From Bradyrhizobium sp. CB1717 (GTDB taxonomy: Bacteria > Pseudomonadota > Alphaproteobacteria > Rhizobiales > Xanthobacteraceae), in the NCBI RefSeq assembly GCF_029714325.1, contig NZ_CP121666.1, forward strand, positions 7,099,001 through 7,163,000: a DNA stretch of 64,000 nucleotides. Direction: 5' to 3'. Shown one piece after another: positions 50,945 through 60,064 of the stretch. Numbering within the stretch: the first letter of the stretch is position 1; the number at the start of each line of letters is the position of its first letter. Position numbers and translations under genes: made by a program. The notes under the pieces were generated by a model, which was not told the origin of the DNA, made no database searches, and saw only the letters and a list, made by a program, of their open reading frames with translations.

Positions 50945-51767
50945 CGTGGCCTCCACTGTGCGGCCGGCCGGCAGCCGATATCAGCTCGGGTCCGGGCCCT
51001 GGCGGAATGTGCTGGGTTGCGATCAGGTCGAACAGGCGCGGGTCTTCCAGCCGATAGGTCGGCCGGCCCCGCTCGATGCCCTGCTGCATCAATGCCTTGT
51101 AGCTGGCCTCGTTCAGCACGGCATCGCTCTTCGCCGTGGTCGCGACCCAGTCGGGAAACGCCAGCGGCGAGATCACGTTGACGTCGAACATCATGTCGGG
51201 AAAGCCGTCGCCGGAGAAATGCGCCGACAGGCCTTGCAACTTGCCCTCGTTGTCGGCGCGCAGGTTCAGCCGCGTCACCATGCCGTTCATGGTGTAGATC
51301 ATGCTGCCGAGCTGCGGGATGAAGAACGTGTTCATCACGCTCGACGACGTCAGCTGGAAATTCAACTCGGCGCCGGCCGGTACCGTCAGCGTGTTGACGG
51401 TGGCGATGCGCTGGTCCGGATAGATGAACAGCCATTTCCAGTCGAGCGAGACGGCCTGGATGCGCACCGGACTGCCGGTCCCCGGCACGGGCGCTGCGGG
51501 ATCGAGCTTGTGCGAGCCGATCCAGGCGACACCGCTGAGCAGGATGACGGTCAACGCAGGTATCGACCACACCACCATTTCGACGCGGCCGGAATAGACG
51601 AAGTCCGGCTGGAAGCGCGCTTTTGTATTGGAGGCGCGAAACCAGAACGCAAAGGCCAGGATCGTGACGATGGTCGGGACCACGATCACGAGCATGATGA
51701 AGACGGAATCGACCAGGATGGTGCTGTTGGCCGCAGCCACAGGCCCTTGTGGGTCGAGCAGATTCAT
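50934..51767 (-). CDS. cyoA: Cytochrome o ubiquinol oxidase subunit II, without lipoprotein signal
   Basis: A 277-residue subunit with two membrane segments ([20 protein letters not shown] and [20 protein letters not shown]), then the cupredoxin domain: [43 protein letters not shown]. The CuA ligands are absent, as expected for a quinol oxidase. Standard CyoA proteins begin with a lipoprotein signal and Cys just before LLDP(K/Q)G; here MNLLDPQG is almost the first sequence and an in-frame stop lies 15 codons upstream, so no lipobox exists. It overlaps cyoB. Confidence 0.9.
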   Translation of the reverse strand: MNLLDPQGPVAAANSTILVDSVFIMLVIVVPTIVTILAFAFWFRASNTKARFQPDFVYSGRVEMVVWSIPALTVILLSGVAWIGSHKLDPAAPVPGTGSPVRIQAVSLDWKWLFIYPDQRIATVNTLTVPAGAELNFQLTSSSVMNTFFIPQLGSMIYTMNGMVTRLNLRADNEGKLQGLSAHFSGDGFPDMMFDVNVISPLAFPDWVATTAKSDAVLNEASYKALMQQGIERGRPTYRLEDPRLFDLIATQHIPPGPGPELISAAGRPHSGGHDAR

Positions 51768-52016
51768 CGGCAAGCCACTGGCGATTGGGAAGCCCCGGGA
51801 GAGAGCCTAGCGCGGAAAAGGCTCCGCAACAAACGCGGCGACTTCGGAACGGTTCCTGAACCGCAGGGGCAGCCATGCCCGATGAGCCGGCCGCAGCATG
51901 CAATTCCATGTGATGTCAATGACATGAACGCAGGAGCCGCGCCCTTCTCGCCGGTCGGGACGATTGCTAATCTGCACGAAAATAATGAGATGTACCGATC
52001 CAGGGAGTGAGCTGAG

Positions 52017-52817
52017 ATGCGCTTGAAGGACAAGGTTGCCATCGTCGTCGGCGCCGGCCAGAGCCCGGGCGAAGGCATGGGCAATGGCCGCGCCACCGCG
52101 CTGACCTTCGCGCGCGAAGGCGCCAAAGTGCTGTGCGTCGATCACCACCTCGAGTCGGCGCAGGAAACGGTTGCGATGATCACCGCAAAAGGCGGTACCG
52201 CCGCCACCTTCAAGGCCGACGTTACCAAGTCAGCCGACATCAAGGCAATGGTCGCGGACGCGCAAATGCGCTGGGGCCGGATTGACGTGCTGCACAATAA
52301 TGTCGGCGTCAGCCTGTCCGGCGGTGATGCCGAATTGCTGCAACTGACCGAGGAGGCGTTCGACCGCGTCGTCGCCATCAATCTGAAGAGCTGCATCCTG
52401 GCGGCGAAAGAGGTGATCCCGATCATGCGCGCGCAACGAAGCGGCGCCATCATCAACATCTCTTCGATGGCAGTGATCACGACGTATCCTTATGTCGCCT
52501 ACAAGGCGACCAAATCGGCGATGATCGCCTTCACCGAACAGCTCGCCTACCAGAACGCCGAATACGGCATCCGCGCCAACGTCATCCTGCCCGGCCTGAT
52601 GAACACGCCGATGGCGGTCGATACCCGCGCCCGCGAATGGCACAAGACCCGCGCCGAGGTCGAAGCCGAGCGCGACAGCAAGGTGCCGCTGCGCAAGAAG
52701 ATGGGAACGGGTTGGGACGTCGCGAACGCCGCGCTGTTTCTGGCGTCCGACGAGGCGGGCTTCATCACGGGCGTGACGCTGCCGGTGGATGGCGGCGCCA
52801 GCGTGAGGCGGGGGTAG
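52017..52817 (+). CDS. Short-chain dehydrogenase/reductase
   Basis: A 266-residue classical-type SDR. The nucleotide motif VVGAGQSPGEGMGNG (about 11-24) is longer than the usual TGxxxGxG. NNVGVSLSGGD, the catalytic Ser in NISSMAV and Tyr162/Lys166 in YKATK complete the active site. ILPGLMNTPM and the SDEAGFITGVTLPVDGG end are typical. Cytoplasmic oxidoreductase of unknown substrate using NAD(P). The ATG follows AGGGAGTGAGCTGAG. Followed by an intergenic palindrome. Confidence 0.9.
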   Translation: MRLKDKVAIVVGAGQSPGEGMGNGRATALTFAREGAKVLCVDHHLESAQETVAMITAKGGTAATFKADVTKSADIKAMVADAQMRWGRIDVLHNNVGVSLSGGDAELLQLTEEAFDRVVAINLKSCILAAKEVIPIMRAQRSGAIINISSMAVITTYPYVAYKATKSAMIAFTEQLAYQNAEYGIRANVILPGLMNTPMAVDTRAREWHKTRAEVEAERDSKVPLRKKMGTGWDVANAALFLASDEAGFITGVTLPVDGGASVRRG

Positions 52818-52830
52818 GTCTTTCATCTTG

Positions 52831-52978
52831 CCTTCTCCCCTTGTGGGAGAAGGTGGCGCGAAGCGCCGGATGAGGGGTTCTATCCGCGCACACCAATGGC
52901 GACGTCACGCGCGGAGACATACCCCTCACCCGTCTCGCCGCTGCGCGGCGAGCCACCCTCTCCACAAGGGGAGAGGGT
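52831..52978. repeat. 148-bp palindromic intergenic repeat
   Basis: The ends CCTTCTCCCCTTGTGGGAGA and CTCTCCACAAGGGGAGAGGG, and the inner blocks GATGAGGGGT and ACCCCTCACC, are inverted copies of each other. A GCGCGAAGCGC hairpin and a CGCCGCTGCGCGGCG hairpin lie inside. It separates two convergent genes and may double as a terminator. Confidence 0.88.
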
Positions 52979-52987
52979 GCACCATCA

Positions 52988-54325
52988 TCACGGTGCGCTC
53001 GTCACCCGCCAGATCGTGCCGTTGCCATCCTCCGACACCAGCAGCGATCCATCCTTCGCCACGGCAACACCGACCGGCCTCCCCCACACCTCCGTGTCGC
53101 TCACCACGAACCCCGTGACGAAATCCTCGTACTCGCCGGTCGATTTTCCCTCCCTCATCCGGATGCGGATCACCTTGTAGCCGGTGCGCTTGGAGCGGTT
53201 CCAGGAGCCGTGCTCGGCGGCGAAAGCGTCGCCCTGGTACTCCGATGGAAACTGCGTGCCCTGGTAGAAGGTCATGCCGAGCGAGGCCGAGTGCGGCTGG
53301 ATCAGCACGTCGGGCACCGTCACCTTGTCCTTGAGGTCCGGGCGCGCGCCGGCGTGGCGCGGGTCTTCGTTGCCGCCGATGTAGAACCACGGCCAGCCGT
53401 AGAACGCGCCCTCCTTCACGCTGGTGACGTAGTCGGGCACGAGATCGTCGCCGAGACCGTCGCGCTCATTGGTCGAGCACCAGGGCAGACCGGTCTGCGG
53501 CTGGACCGCGAGGCCGACGCAGTTGCGGATGCCGGTGGCGTAGATCTTCCGCTCCTTGCCGTCAGGCGTGAAGGCCAGCACCGCCGCGCGCTCGGTCTCG
53601 CTCGCCCACGTCGCGCCAAGCGGCTGCGCCTTTGACCACGCGTCCATCCCGCCCGGCGGCGTGCCCATGCCTTCGGCGACGTTGCTGAGCGAACCGACCG
53701 AGACCAGCATGCGCTTGCCATCCGGCGTGAAGACGATGTCGCGGGTGGAATGGCCGCCGTCATGCGGCAGGCTCGCCACGATCGTCTCCGCCTTGCCGCG
53801 CGCCTTGAGGTCGCCGGCCTGGTAGGGAAAGCGGACGACGCTGTCGGTGTTGGCGATGTAGACCCATTGCGGATTGTCGCCGTTCGGAAAGAAGGCGATG
53901 CCGAATGGCTGCCGCAAGCCGCCGGCAAAGACCTCGTTGGTCGCGACCTTGCCGCCCTCTCCAGCGCGAAGCACGCGGATGGTGCCAGCCCGCGTCTCCG
54001 CGACGAAGACATCGCCATTCGGCGCCACGCGTATGATGCGCGGCGCGCGCAGCCCTTCGGCGAACAGCTCGATCTTGAAACCCGGCGGCACCTGCGGCGA
54101 GGCATCCGGCGGCCGCGGCACCACGCGCGCGAAGCTCGCGGACGAGCGCGTGGCGCCGGGCCTGACGAGATCCTGCGGCCGGATGAACCTGACCAACCCG
54201 GGCTTGTCAGACTGCCAATCGCCATAGGCGTCCTTGCCCTGCAGCGGCGACTCGGCCCGGACAGAAGCCGCAACCGCAACCAGTAGCGCCGCAGACATCG
54301 CCGTCGTCGAAATCCTGGTCTTCAT
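52988..54325 (-). CDS. PQQ-type sugar (sorbosone) dehydrogenase-like beta-propeller protein
   Basis: A 445-residue secreted protein (signal peptide ending near SVRAES). Six-bladed propeller sequence is seen in GFKIELFAEGLRAPRIIRVAPNGDVFVAETRAGTIRVL (in parts over about 82-120), FGIAFFPNGDNPQWVYIANT, HSTRDIVFTPDGKRMLVSVG and SEDGNGTIWRVT. This matches the soluble aldose sugar dehydrogenase / L-sorbosone dehydrogenase family that uses PQQ in the periplasm. Cofactor residues were not individually confirmed. Monocistronic. Confidence 0.85.
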   Translation of the reverse strand: MKTRISTTAMSAALLVAVAASVRAESPLQGKDAYGDWQSDKPGLVRFIRPQDLVRPGATRSSASFARVVPRPPDASPQVPPGFKIELFAEGLRAPRIIRVAPNGDVFVAETRAGTIRVLRAGEGGKVATNEVFAGGLRQPFGIAFFPNGDNPQWVYIANTDSVVRFPYQAGDLKARGKAETIVASLPHDGGHSTRDIVFTPDGKRMLVSVGSLSNVAEGMGTPPGGMDAWSKAQPLGATWASETERAAVLAFTPDGKERKIYATGIRNCVGLAVQPQTGLPWCSTNERDGLGDDLVPDYVTSVKEGAFYGWPWFYIGGNEDPRHAGARPDLKDKVTVPDVLIQPHSASLGMTFYQGTQFPSEYQGDAFAAEHGSWNRSKRTGYKVIRIRMREGKSTGEYEDFVTGFVVSDTEVWGRPVGVAVAKDGSLLVSEDGNGTIWRVTSAP

Positions 54326-54561
54326 GTCGTCTTCCTCCCAGCCTGCACATCCGCGGCATCAACGCAGATCACCCCGCGATTGGCCTGCGACCGGCAAAGC
54401 GCCTGCCGCATCCCACATCAGCTCATGCCCGCACGATGTGCATCAGCCGCGGCCCATCGTACTGGAAAACATCATGGATAGGTGCAACACATTGCAAGGG
54501 AGCGGCCGCCGGTTGCGGTCATCAAAGCTGCGGCGTCCATGTCGCACCTGATGGGGTGATC

Positions 54562-55752
54562 ATGTGGGGATCCATCATATCGGAATGGGCGAGCCTGCTG
54601 CTCCGCTGGCTGCACGTGGTCGCCGCGATCGCCTGGATCGGCAGCTCCTTCTACTTCATCGCCCTCGATCTCAGCCTGAGGCCGAGGTCTGACCTGCCTG
54701 ACGGCGTGCAGGGCGAGGCCTGGCAGGTCCATGGCGGCGGCTTCTATCGGATCATGAAATACCTGGTGGCGCCCAGCCAGATGCCGGACGAACTGACCTG
54801 GTTCAAATGGGAGGCCTACACCACCTGGCTATCCGGCTTCGCGCTGATGGTCGTGGTCTATTATCTCGAGGCCGATTTGTTCCTGGTCGACAAGTCGATC
54901 CTCGATCTCACGCCGTTCCAGGCCGGCCTGTTCAGCTTCTGCAGCCTGGCGCTGGCGTGGCTGCTCTACGAGGCCGCCTGCCGCAGCGGACTGGCACAGC
55001 GCGAGCTGCCTTTCGCCATCGGCGGCTATCTGTTCCTGGTCGCGCTCACCTATGCCTTCACCCATGTGCTGAGCGGCCGCGGCGCCTTCAACCAGATCGG
55101 CGCGATCATCGGCACCATCATGGTCGCCAACGTCTTCACGCTGATCATCCCGAACCAGAAGAAGATCGTGGCCGCGCTGGTCGCGGGACAGGCGCCCGAT
55201 CCGAAGCTCGGCAAGGCCAGCAAGGAACGCTCGGTCCACAACAACTATCTGACGCTGCCCGTGGTCGTGCTGATGATCAGCAACCACTATCCCCTGCTCT
55301 ACGCGACGAAATTCAACTGGATCATCGTGGCGATCATTCTGGCGCTGGGGCCGGTGATCCGTCATTTCTTCAACGAGGGTCATGCCGGGCGCAAATCGCC
55401 ATGGTGGGTCTGGGGCGTAGCAGCGATCGGCGTGATCGCGATCCTCTTCCTCTCCGCCGCCGGCCCGCGCGAGGTGAAGACGGGCGCGCTGACGACGCCG
55501 GTCACGGTCGCCAATGTCGAGGAGATCGTGATGTCCCGCTGCAGCATGTGCCACGCGGCCGAACCGGTCTGGGCCGGCATCGTCACCGCGCCAAAGGGCA
55601 TTTTGCTCGACGCGCCCGAGCACATCCAGCGCAACATTCGCCTGATCGGCCGCGTCGCCGCCTGGTCCAATGCAATGCCGCCGGGCAACATCACCGAGAT
55701 GACCAGCGAGGAGCGCGCCATCCTCGCTGCCTATATCGAGCAGGCCCGCTAA
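54562..55752 (+). CDS. puuD: Urate hydroxylase PuuD-type membrane protein with C-terminal cytochrome c
   Basis: A 396-residue protein. Eight or so membrane segments include RWLHVVAAIAWIGSSFYFIALD and NQKKIVAALVAGQAPDP, the hallmark of the urate oxidase N-terminal family. A C-terminal cytochrome c domain has CSMCH at about residue 328 and SNAMPPGNITEMTSEERA with the likely axial Met. PuuD proteins hydroxylate urate to 5-hydroxyisourate using the respiratory chain. No other purine genes are adjacent, although a biuret-type hydrolase and NCS2-like permease lie 18 kb away. The start is an ATG after GGGGTGATC. Confidence 0.9.
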   Translation: MWGSIISEWASLLLRWLHVVAAIAWIGSSFYFIALDLSLRPRSDLPDGVQGEAWQVHGGGFYRIMKYLVAPSQMPDELTWFKWEAYTTWLSGFALMVVVYYLEADLFLVDKSILDLTPFQAGLFSFCSLALAWLLYEAACRSGLAQRELPFAIGGYLFLVALTYAFTHVLSGRGAFNQIGAIIGTIMVANVFTLIIPNQKKIVAALVAGQAPDPKLGKASKERSVHNNYLTLPVVVLMISNHYPLLYATKFNWIIVAIILALGPVIRHFFNEGHAGRKSPWWVWGVAAIGVIAILFLSAAGPREVKTGALTTPVTVANVEEIVMSRCSMCHAAEPVWAGIVTAPKGILLDAPEHIQRNIRLIGRVAAWSNAMPPGNITEMTSEERAILAAYIEQAR

Positions 55753-55898
55753 GGCCGTCATGCGTCGATAGCGCATTTCGCGGAACGAAATTCCGCATCT
55801 CCCACTGAATTGAAAATGACTTGACCGCCCATCCGGCGTAGACAGGGACGGCGGCCGCTGGTGCGGTCCAATTCAGTTTGCATCCGGGGATAAGAACA

Positions 55899-56756
55899 GT
55901 GGCCCTCAAAAACGTCATCGGTATCGACCACGCCGTGGTCATGGTGAAGGATCTCGACAAGGCCGCCGAAAACTATCGCCAGCTCGGCTTCACCATCTCC
56001 CCGCGCGGCACCCACAGCGCGCATATGGGCACCGGCAACTACACCATCATGTTCGACCCCGACTATATGGAGCTGCTCGGCGTGCTGGTGGCGACCGAGC
56101 ACAATGCGCCGGCCCGCGCCTTCGTCGAGCGGCATGGCGAGGGCATCGAGCGCATCGCCTTCACTGCGGTCGACAGCGCCGCCGGCGCGGAGGAGATTCG
56201 CGCGCGCGGCCTGACGCCGATCGGCCCCACTGATTTCGAACGCCCTGTCACGCTGCCTGATGGTACGATCTCGGCGGCGAAATTCCGCACCTTCATGTGG
56301 CCGGCCGCGGAGGCGCCAGGCGGCGTGCGCATCTTCGCCTGCCAGCACAAGACCCGCGAGACCGTGTGGATCCCCGAGCTGATGAAGCACGCCAATGCGG
56401 CCAGGCGGATCAAGCAGACGCTGATCGCAACGCCGGAGCCGGCGAAGGACGCCGCCTATCTCGGCCGGCTGATCGACCGCGAGCCGAAGGCGGAGGCCGA
56501 CGGCGCCGTGACCGTGCCCTCCGGCGGCGAGCGCGCCGATTTCGTCTATCTGACGCTGGACCAGCTCGGAAAGCGCTATCCCGGCGTCCCGCTCGCGGGC
56601 CTCTCCGAGCGCGGCGGTGCCGCGCTGGTGCTGGTCAGCGGCGATCTCGCGGCAACCGAGACAGCGCTGGGGTCGGCCGCCGTGCGCAGCGGGACCGCAA
56701 TCTGCGTGCCGCCGGCCAAGGCCAACGGCACCCTGCTCGCCTTCGTTGCCGGCTGA
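55899..56756 (+). CDS. VOC/glyoxalase-domain protein
   Basis: A 285-residue protein of the vicinal-oxygen-chelate fold. IGIDHAVVMVKDLDKAAENYRQLGF is the first beta-alpha-beta module with a metal-ligand-like His, and YMELLGVLVATEHN supplies the next acidic position. The second half (about 170-285) is less conserved but similar in strand pattern. Related to glyoxalase-like proteins often near cofactor or degradation genes; substrate unknown. I start at the GTG 55899, which follows GGGGATAAG; a TTG at 55878 would add seven residues. Confidence 0.85.
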   Translation: MALKNVIGIDHAVVMVKDLDKAAENYRQLGFTISPRGTHSAHMGTGNYTIMFDPDYMELLGVLVATEHNAPARAFVERHGEGIERIAFTAVDSAAGAEEIRARGLTPIGPTDFERPVTLPDGTISAAKFRTFMWPAAEAPGGVRIFACQHKTRETVWIPELMKHANAARRIKQTLIATPEPAKDAAYLGRLIDREPKAEADGAVTVPSGGERADFVYLTLDQLGKRYPGVPLAGLSERGGAALVLVSGDLAATETALGSAAVRSGTAICVPPAKANGTLLAFVAG

Positions 56757-56833
56757 TTTGAACTAATTCTTTAACGCGTGTTTACCCGGCGGCTCTAGGA
56801 TTCCCGGAAATCCAAGTCGCCGGGACCAGACGC

Positions 56834-57109
56834 ATGTTCAAAGAGGGATCGCCGATCGCCTACGACGCGCCGGCCGAGCTGAAGAAGTGGCCGTCGCTGA
56901 AGGGCGAGAGGCAGAAGGATCGGGGCCCGCCCTATCTCGTCTACAACGGCACGCTCGCCGACTGCGTCCGCGAGCTCATGGACAAGCCGATCAAGGGCAT
57001 CTCGCTCTATGACATCATGACGAAGCCGCAGGCCGCCTTCGACCAGACCGTGCTGTCGCCCGGCGATGCCGCCGAGATCGCGATGCGCAAGGATTTCCCC
57101 AAGGCGTAA
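56834..57109 (+). CDS. Conserved small hypothetical protein
   Basis: A 91-residue soluble protein (MFKEGSPIAYDAPAELKKWPS..., then YLVYNGTLADCVRELMDKP and KGISLYDIMTKPQAAFDQTVLS). Codon use matches flanking genes and the frame is clean, so it is likely real. No signal peptide or membrane segment. I do not recognise the family. It precedes the lytic transglycosylase by about 210 bp. Confidence 0.65.
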   Translation: MFKEGSPIAYDAPAELKKWPSLKGERQKDRGPPYLVYNGTLADCVRELMDKPIKGISLYDIMTKPQAAFDQTVLSPGDAAEIAMRKDFPKA

Positions 57110-57262
57110 GCGCCGCCCGTCCACGCAACATCGCTCACAGCGCCGCAGTCCCTGCGGCTCTCGTAGATCCGCGGGCCGACGGCGCATGTTCAGCCGTGGG
57201 AACACCGTACTAACACCGGGCGCCCTTCGGAATCGCAGCTTCGCCGCAATTACGGTTAATGA

Positions 57263-57313
57263 AGTCCTCGTCACCGGCGCAGGCGCCGGTTGTTCCCCCA
57301 CAGTTCGAGGACT
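57263..57313 (+). promoter_or_regulatory. Nested hairpin leader upstream of the lytic transglycosylase
   Basis: An outer stem AGTCCTCG (57263-57270) / CGAGGACT (57306-57313) encloses a perfect inner stem ACCGGCGC-AG-GCGCCGGT (57273-57290). The outer stem ends 9 nt before the ATG at 57323, so it covers the ribosome binding region and could control translation. Confidence 0.55.
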
Positions 57314-57322
57314 CTTCCCGAG

Positions 57323-58285
57323 ATGCGATTTCTCGTCGCGGCTTGCGCTGCGTTCCTGATTCTGATGTGCGACGTCGGCTCATCGCCCTCCCGGCAGGCA
57401 TCGAGCTTCGACAACGCCACTCCGAAAGCCGATCGCGCCCCCGCGCTGGTTCCCCTGGTTGATCTCTTCCTCGCGAGCGTGCAGGCCATTGAGCTGGCGA
57501 ATGCGCGCGCGGCTTACGAGGAGACGATCGAGCCGCCACGCACCATCGAAACCGTCGTGCAGGCCCCGGCTTCGCCGACCGAGCCATTCTGTCACGCGCT
57601 GAGGGAAGCGGCTGAGGCCAGCGGCATTCCCGTGCCGTTCTTCGCGCGTCTGCTCTGGCAGGAGAGCCGCTTTCGTTCCAACGAAGTCAGCGCGGCCGGT
57701 GCGCAGGGCGTCGCGCAGTTCATGCCGGAGACGGCGGCCGAAGTCGGACTCGACGATCCCTTCGATGCCATGAAGGCGCTGCCTGCATCCGCAAAATTCC
57801 TGCGCAAGCTCCGCGACGATTTCGGTAATCTCGGTCTCGCCGCGGCCGCCTACAATGCTGGGCCTGGTCGCATCCAGAAATGGCTCGCCAGGGAGAGCGA
57901 GCTGCCGCGCGAGACGCGTGACTATGTCCGCATCATCACCGGCACGAGGGCTGAGGACTGGACCGAACGCTCGGAGGCCCTCGCAATCAGGATCGACCTG
58001 CCGCGCGAGGCGCCATGCGAAGGCATCGGCAGCCTCTCCAAGACGAAGGACGTTGCCTGGGTTCCGGTGAACCTGACACCGTCCGTCGTCACCATCATGC
58101 GCAGGGCCGAGCAGATGGCGGCGCGCCTCTCGGCAAACCGTGCGCGCAAGCGGTTCGCGTCCCTGCTGCGCAAGAGCGCCTCAGTCCACGGCAAGGCGCG
58201 CAATATGATTGCGGCGCGCGCGGCCGGAAAGAGCGTCAAGGCCCGAGCGATCCGTGTAGCATCGCGCGAGCGTTCCTCGAGCTGA
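57323..58285 (+). CDS. Soluble lytic transglycosylase (SLT domain)
   Basis: A 320-residue protein with a signal peptide or lipoprotein-like N-terminus (MRFLVAACAAFLILMCDVGSS, where Cys16 could be a lipidation site). The SLT domain spans about 86-205: ARLLWQESRFRSNEVS with catalytic Glu114, GAQGVAQFMPETAAEVGL, and AAAYNAGPGRIQKWLA. It cleaves peptidoglycan glycan strands in the periplasm. The C-terminal 100 residues are basic (RKRFASLLRKSASVHGKARN) and may bind the wall. The start is preceded by a structured leader. Confidence 0.9.
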   Translation: MRFLVAACAAFLILMCDVGSSPSRQASSFDNATPKADRAPALVPLVDLFLASVQAIELANARAAYEETIEPPRTIETVVQAPASPTEPFCHALREAAEASGIPVPFFARLLWQESRFRSNEVSAAGAQGVAQFMPETAAEVGLDDPFDAMKALPASAKFLRKLRDDFGNLGLAAAAYNAGPGRIQKWLARESELPRETRDYVRIITGTRAEDWTERSEALAIRIDLPREAPCEGIGSLSKTKDVAWVPVNLTPSVVTIMRRAEQMAARLSANRARKRFASLLRKSASVHGKARNMIAARAAGKSVKARAIRVASRERSSS

Positions 58286-58332
58286 TGCGAGCCGGAAGCC
58301 GCTCGGATGAGCGGCTTCCAACGGCATCGAGG

Positions 58333-59427
58333 CTAGTCGATCTCCTCGATCACGCGACGTTCGCGAGGCTCGATGACGTAGGTCCGCGTATCGCGATGGA
58401 TATAGCGATATTCCCGCAGGTCTGGCGCGTCGCGATAGACCGTGCTCGGGAATTCCTCGACCTCGACAGTCTCGGGGACGCGGTCGCCGACATGGATCTC
58501 GGTGCGTGCGGTGCTGCCGGTGGTCCGCGCCTCGCTCCGCCCCTCGGTGCGGGTCTTCGCATGCTTGCGGATCACCTCGCGATCGCGATCCGAGAACTTG
58601 CTCGCGCTGCGCTCGCGCGTGGTCGTCGTCGCCGTGGACTGCCCGGAATACGGCAGCACCGTCACGATCTTGTAGCTCGCGGGATCGACCACCACGATCT
58701 GATCCTTCACCAGCGCAAAGCTGTAGCCGCGATATTGCGGCACGATCTCGACGACATCAGGCGGCAGCGTCGAGAGGTGCATGTCGCGAGGCACCACCGT
58801 GCCGACGTTCAGTGAGAAATTGACATTCGTCAGCGGACGCACGTTCAGGTGCGAAATCGAGGCGCTGATCTTGGTTTCCTGCTGGCGGTTGAGATTGACG
58901 TCGGCGGCAGCCTGTGAACTGGTTCCCGTCCGCTCGCCCTGGGCCTGGTTGCTCGCTGGTGCATTCGGCGCTTGCTGAGCCTGGTTGGTTCCGGTCCCAC
59001 CGGGCGCCTGCTGCGCCTGGTTGCTGTTGTTCGACGGCGGATTGGACCGATCCTGCGCCTGGTTCGTTGCCGGTGGATTGGCACCCTGCTGGGCTGCCGG
59101 CTGATTCCCGGTCGTGCTCGAGTTTGCGGCCCCGCTTTGCGGCCGCGAGGACGTGTCGGTGCTGTTGGCAGCGTTTGAGGTGCCGGAGCCGGTGTTGGCA
59201 GGCGGTGTGGCGCTCTGTGCGTTCTGCGCCGATGTCGGCGATTGCTGCGGCTGCGATGTGGACTGCTGCGGGCCAGCAGCGCCTGATGGCGCGGCGGTGG
59301 ACGGAGCGGCGGAATTCGATTGGGATTGCGGCGTCTGCTCGGGCTTCGTGTTCGTACTCGGCGATTGCGCAAAGGCGGCGCTTGCCAGCACCAGCCCCAG
59401 TGCGCTTGTTGCCAACAGTCGGATCAT
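58333..59427 (-). CDS. DUF1236 domain protein with low-complexity linker
   Basis: A 364-residue secreted protein. Signal peptide MIRLLATSALGLVLASAAFAQ; then about 150 residues of Ser/Gln/Asn/Pro-rich sequence with recurrent NQAQQAP-type units; then a structured part including VGTVVPRDMHLSTLPPDVVEIVPQYRGYSF (in parts over about 207-236) and VVDPASYKIVTVLPY, the DUF1236 signature. A short basic region and a RDTRTYVIEPRERRVIEEID tail follow. DUF1236 proteins are common in Bradyrhizobium envelopes; the function is unknown. The repetitive linker gives misleading reads in other frames. Confidence 0.85.
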   Translation of the reverse strand: MIRLLATSALGLVLASAAFAQSPSTNTKPEQTPQSQSNSAAPSTAAPSGAAGPQQSTSQPQQSPTSAQNAQSATPPANTGSGTSNAANSTDTSSRPQSGAANSSTTGNQPAAQQGANPPATNQAQDRSNPPSNNSNQAQQAPGGTGTNQAQQAPNAPASNQAQGERTGTSSQAAADVNLNRQQETKISASISHLNVRPLTNVNFSLNVGTVVPRDMHLSTLPPDVVEIVPQYRGYSFALVKDQIVVVDPASYKIVTVLPYSGQSTATTTTRERSASKFSDRDREVIRKHAKTRTEGRSEARTTGSTARTEIHVGDRVPETVEVEEFPSTVYRDAPDLREYRYIHRDTRTYVIEPRERRVIEEID

Positions 59428-59523
59428 GCTTGTCTCCCTTTGTCCGGTTCAACTTTGGCTACTAACCGGCGCTGGGAAGCTCGGTTCCAGTTTTTCCCGA
59501 CCCAAGGCTGCAGGGAACTTGCG

Positions 59524-59985
59524 ATGCCATCGAAGAGCGCCGGGATCATCGCTTACCGCAAGCGCCGCGAAATCGAAGTTCTGCTCGTGCATCCCGGAGG
59601 GCCATTCTGGCGCAACAAGGATCTCGGCGCATGGTCGATCCCGAAGGGCGAGTACGCGGACGGAGAAGACGCAGAGATCACCGCCCGGCGTGAGTTTGCC
59701 GAGGAGCTGGGACTTGAGGTCGCGATTCCGCTGATCGCGCTTGGTCAGATCAGGCAGCGCGGCGGCAAGATCGTCACCGCGTTCGCGGTCGAGCTCGATA
59801 TCGACGTCGGCAGCATTCGCAGCAACACGTTCGAGATCGAATGGCCACCGCGCAGCGGCAAGCGGCAGCACTTTCCGGAAGTCGACCGCGCCGAATGGTT
59901 CACGGTCGAAGATGCGTACCAGAAGATCAACGCAGGACAACGCCCGCTGCTTGATCGCCTGGCACAGCTCGCGGGCGGCGGATAG
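59524..59985 (+). CDS. NUDIX hydrolase
   Basis: A 153-residue protein. The NUDIX box starts at KGEYADGEDAEITARREFAEELGL, matching G-x5-E-x7-REUxEExGU fully. SAGIIAYRKRREIEVLLVHPGG is the first strand pair and FPEVDRAEWFTVEDA the usual end. It hydrolyses a nucleoside-diphosphate-linked compound in the cytoplasm; the diadenosine/NTP type is not determinable. The start at 59524 fits the family N-terminus; the longer frame crosses the DUF1236 promoter. Confidence 0.92.
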   Translation: MPSKSAGIIAYRKRREIEVLLVHPGGPFWRNKDLGAWSIPKGEYADGEDAEITARREFAEELGLEVAIPLIALGQIRQRGGKIVTAFAVELDIDVGSIRSNTFEIEWPPRSGKRQHFPEVDRAEWFTVEDAYQKINAGQRPLLDRLAQLAGGG

Positions 59986-60064
59986 GCGCCGCCTGCATCA
60001 AGATGCCGCGCCGCTGCTGAACGATCTCGGCTATCGCAAGCCGATCCTGTGGCTCTAGCTTCCC

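Noticed and set aside
58845..59465. Several overlapping frames across the DUF1236 linker
   Set aside because: They arise from the low-complexity NQAQQAP coding repeats; only the minus-strand frame has a signal peptide and family domain.
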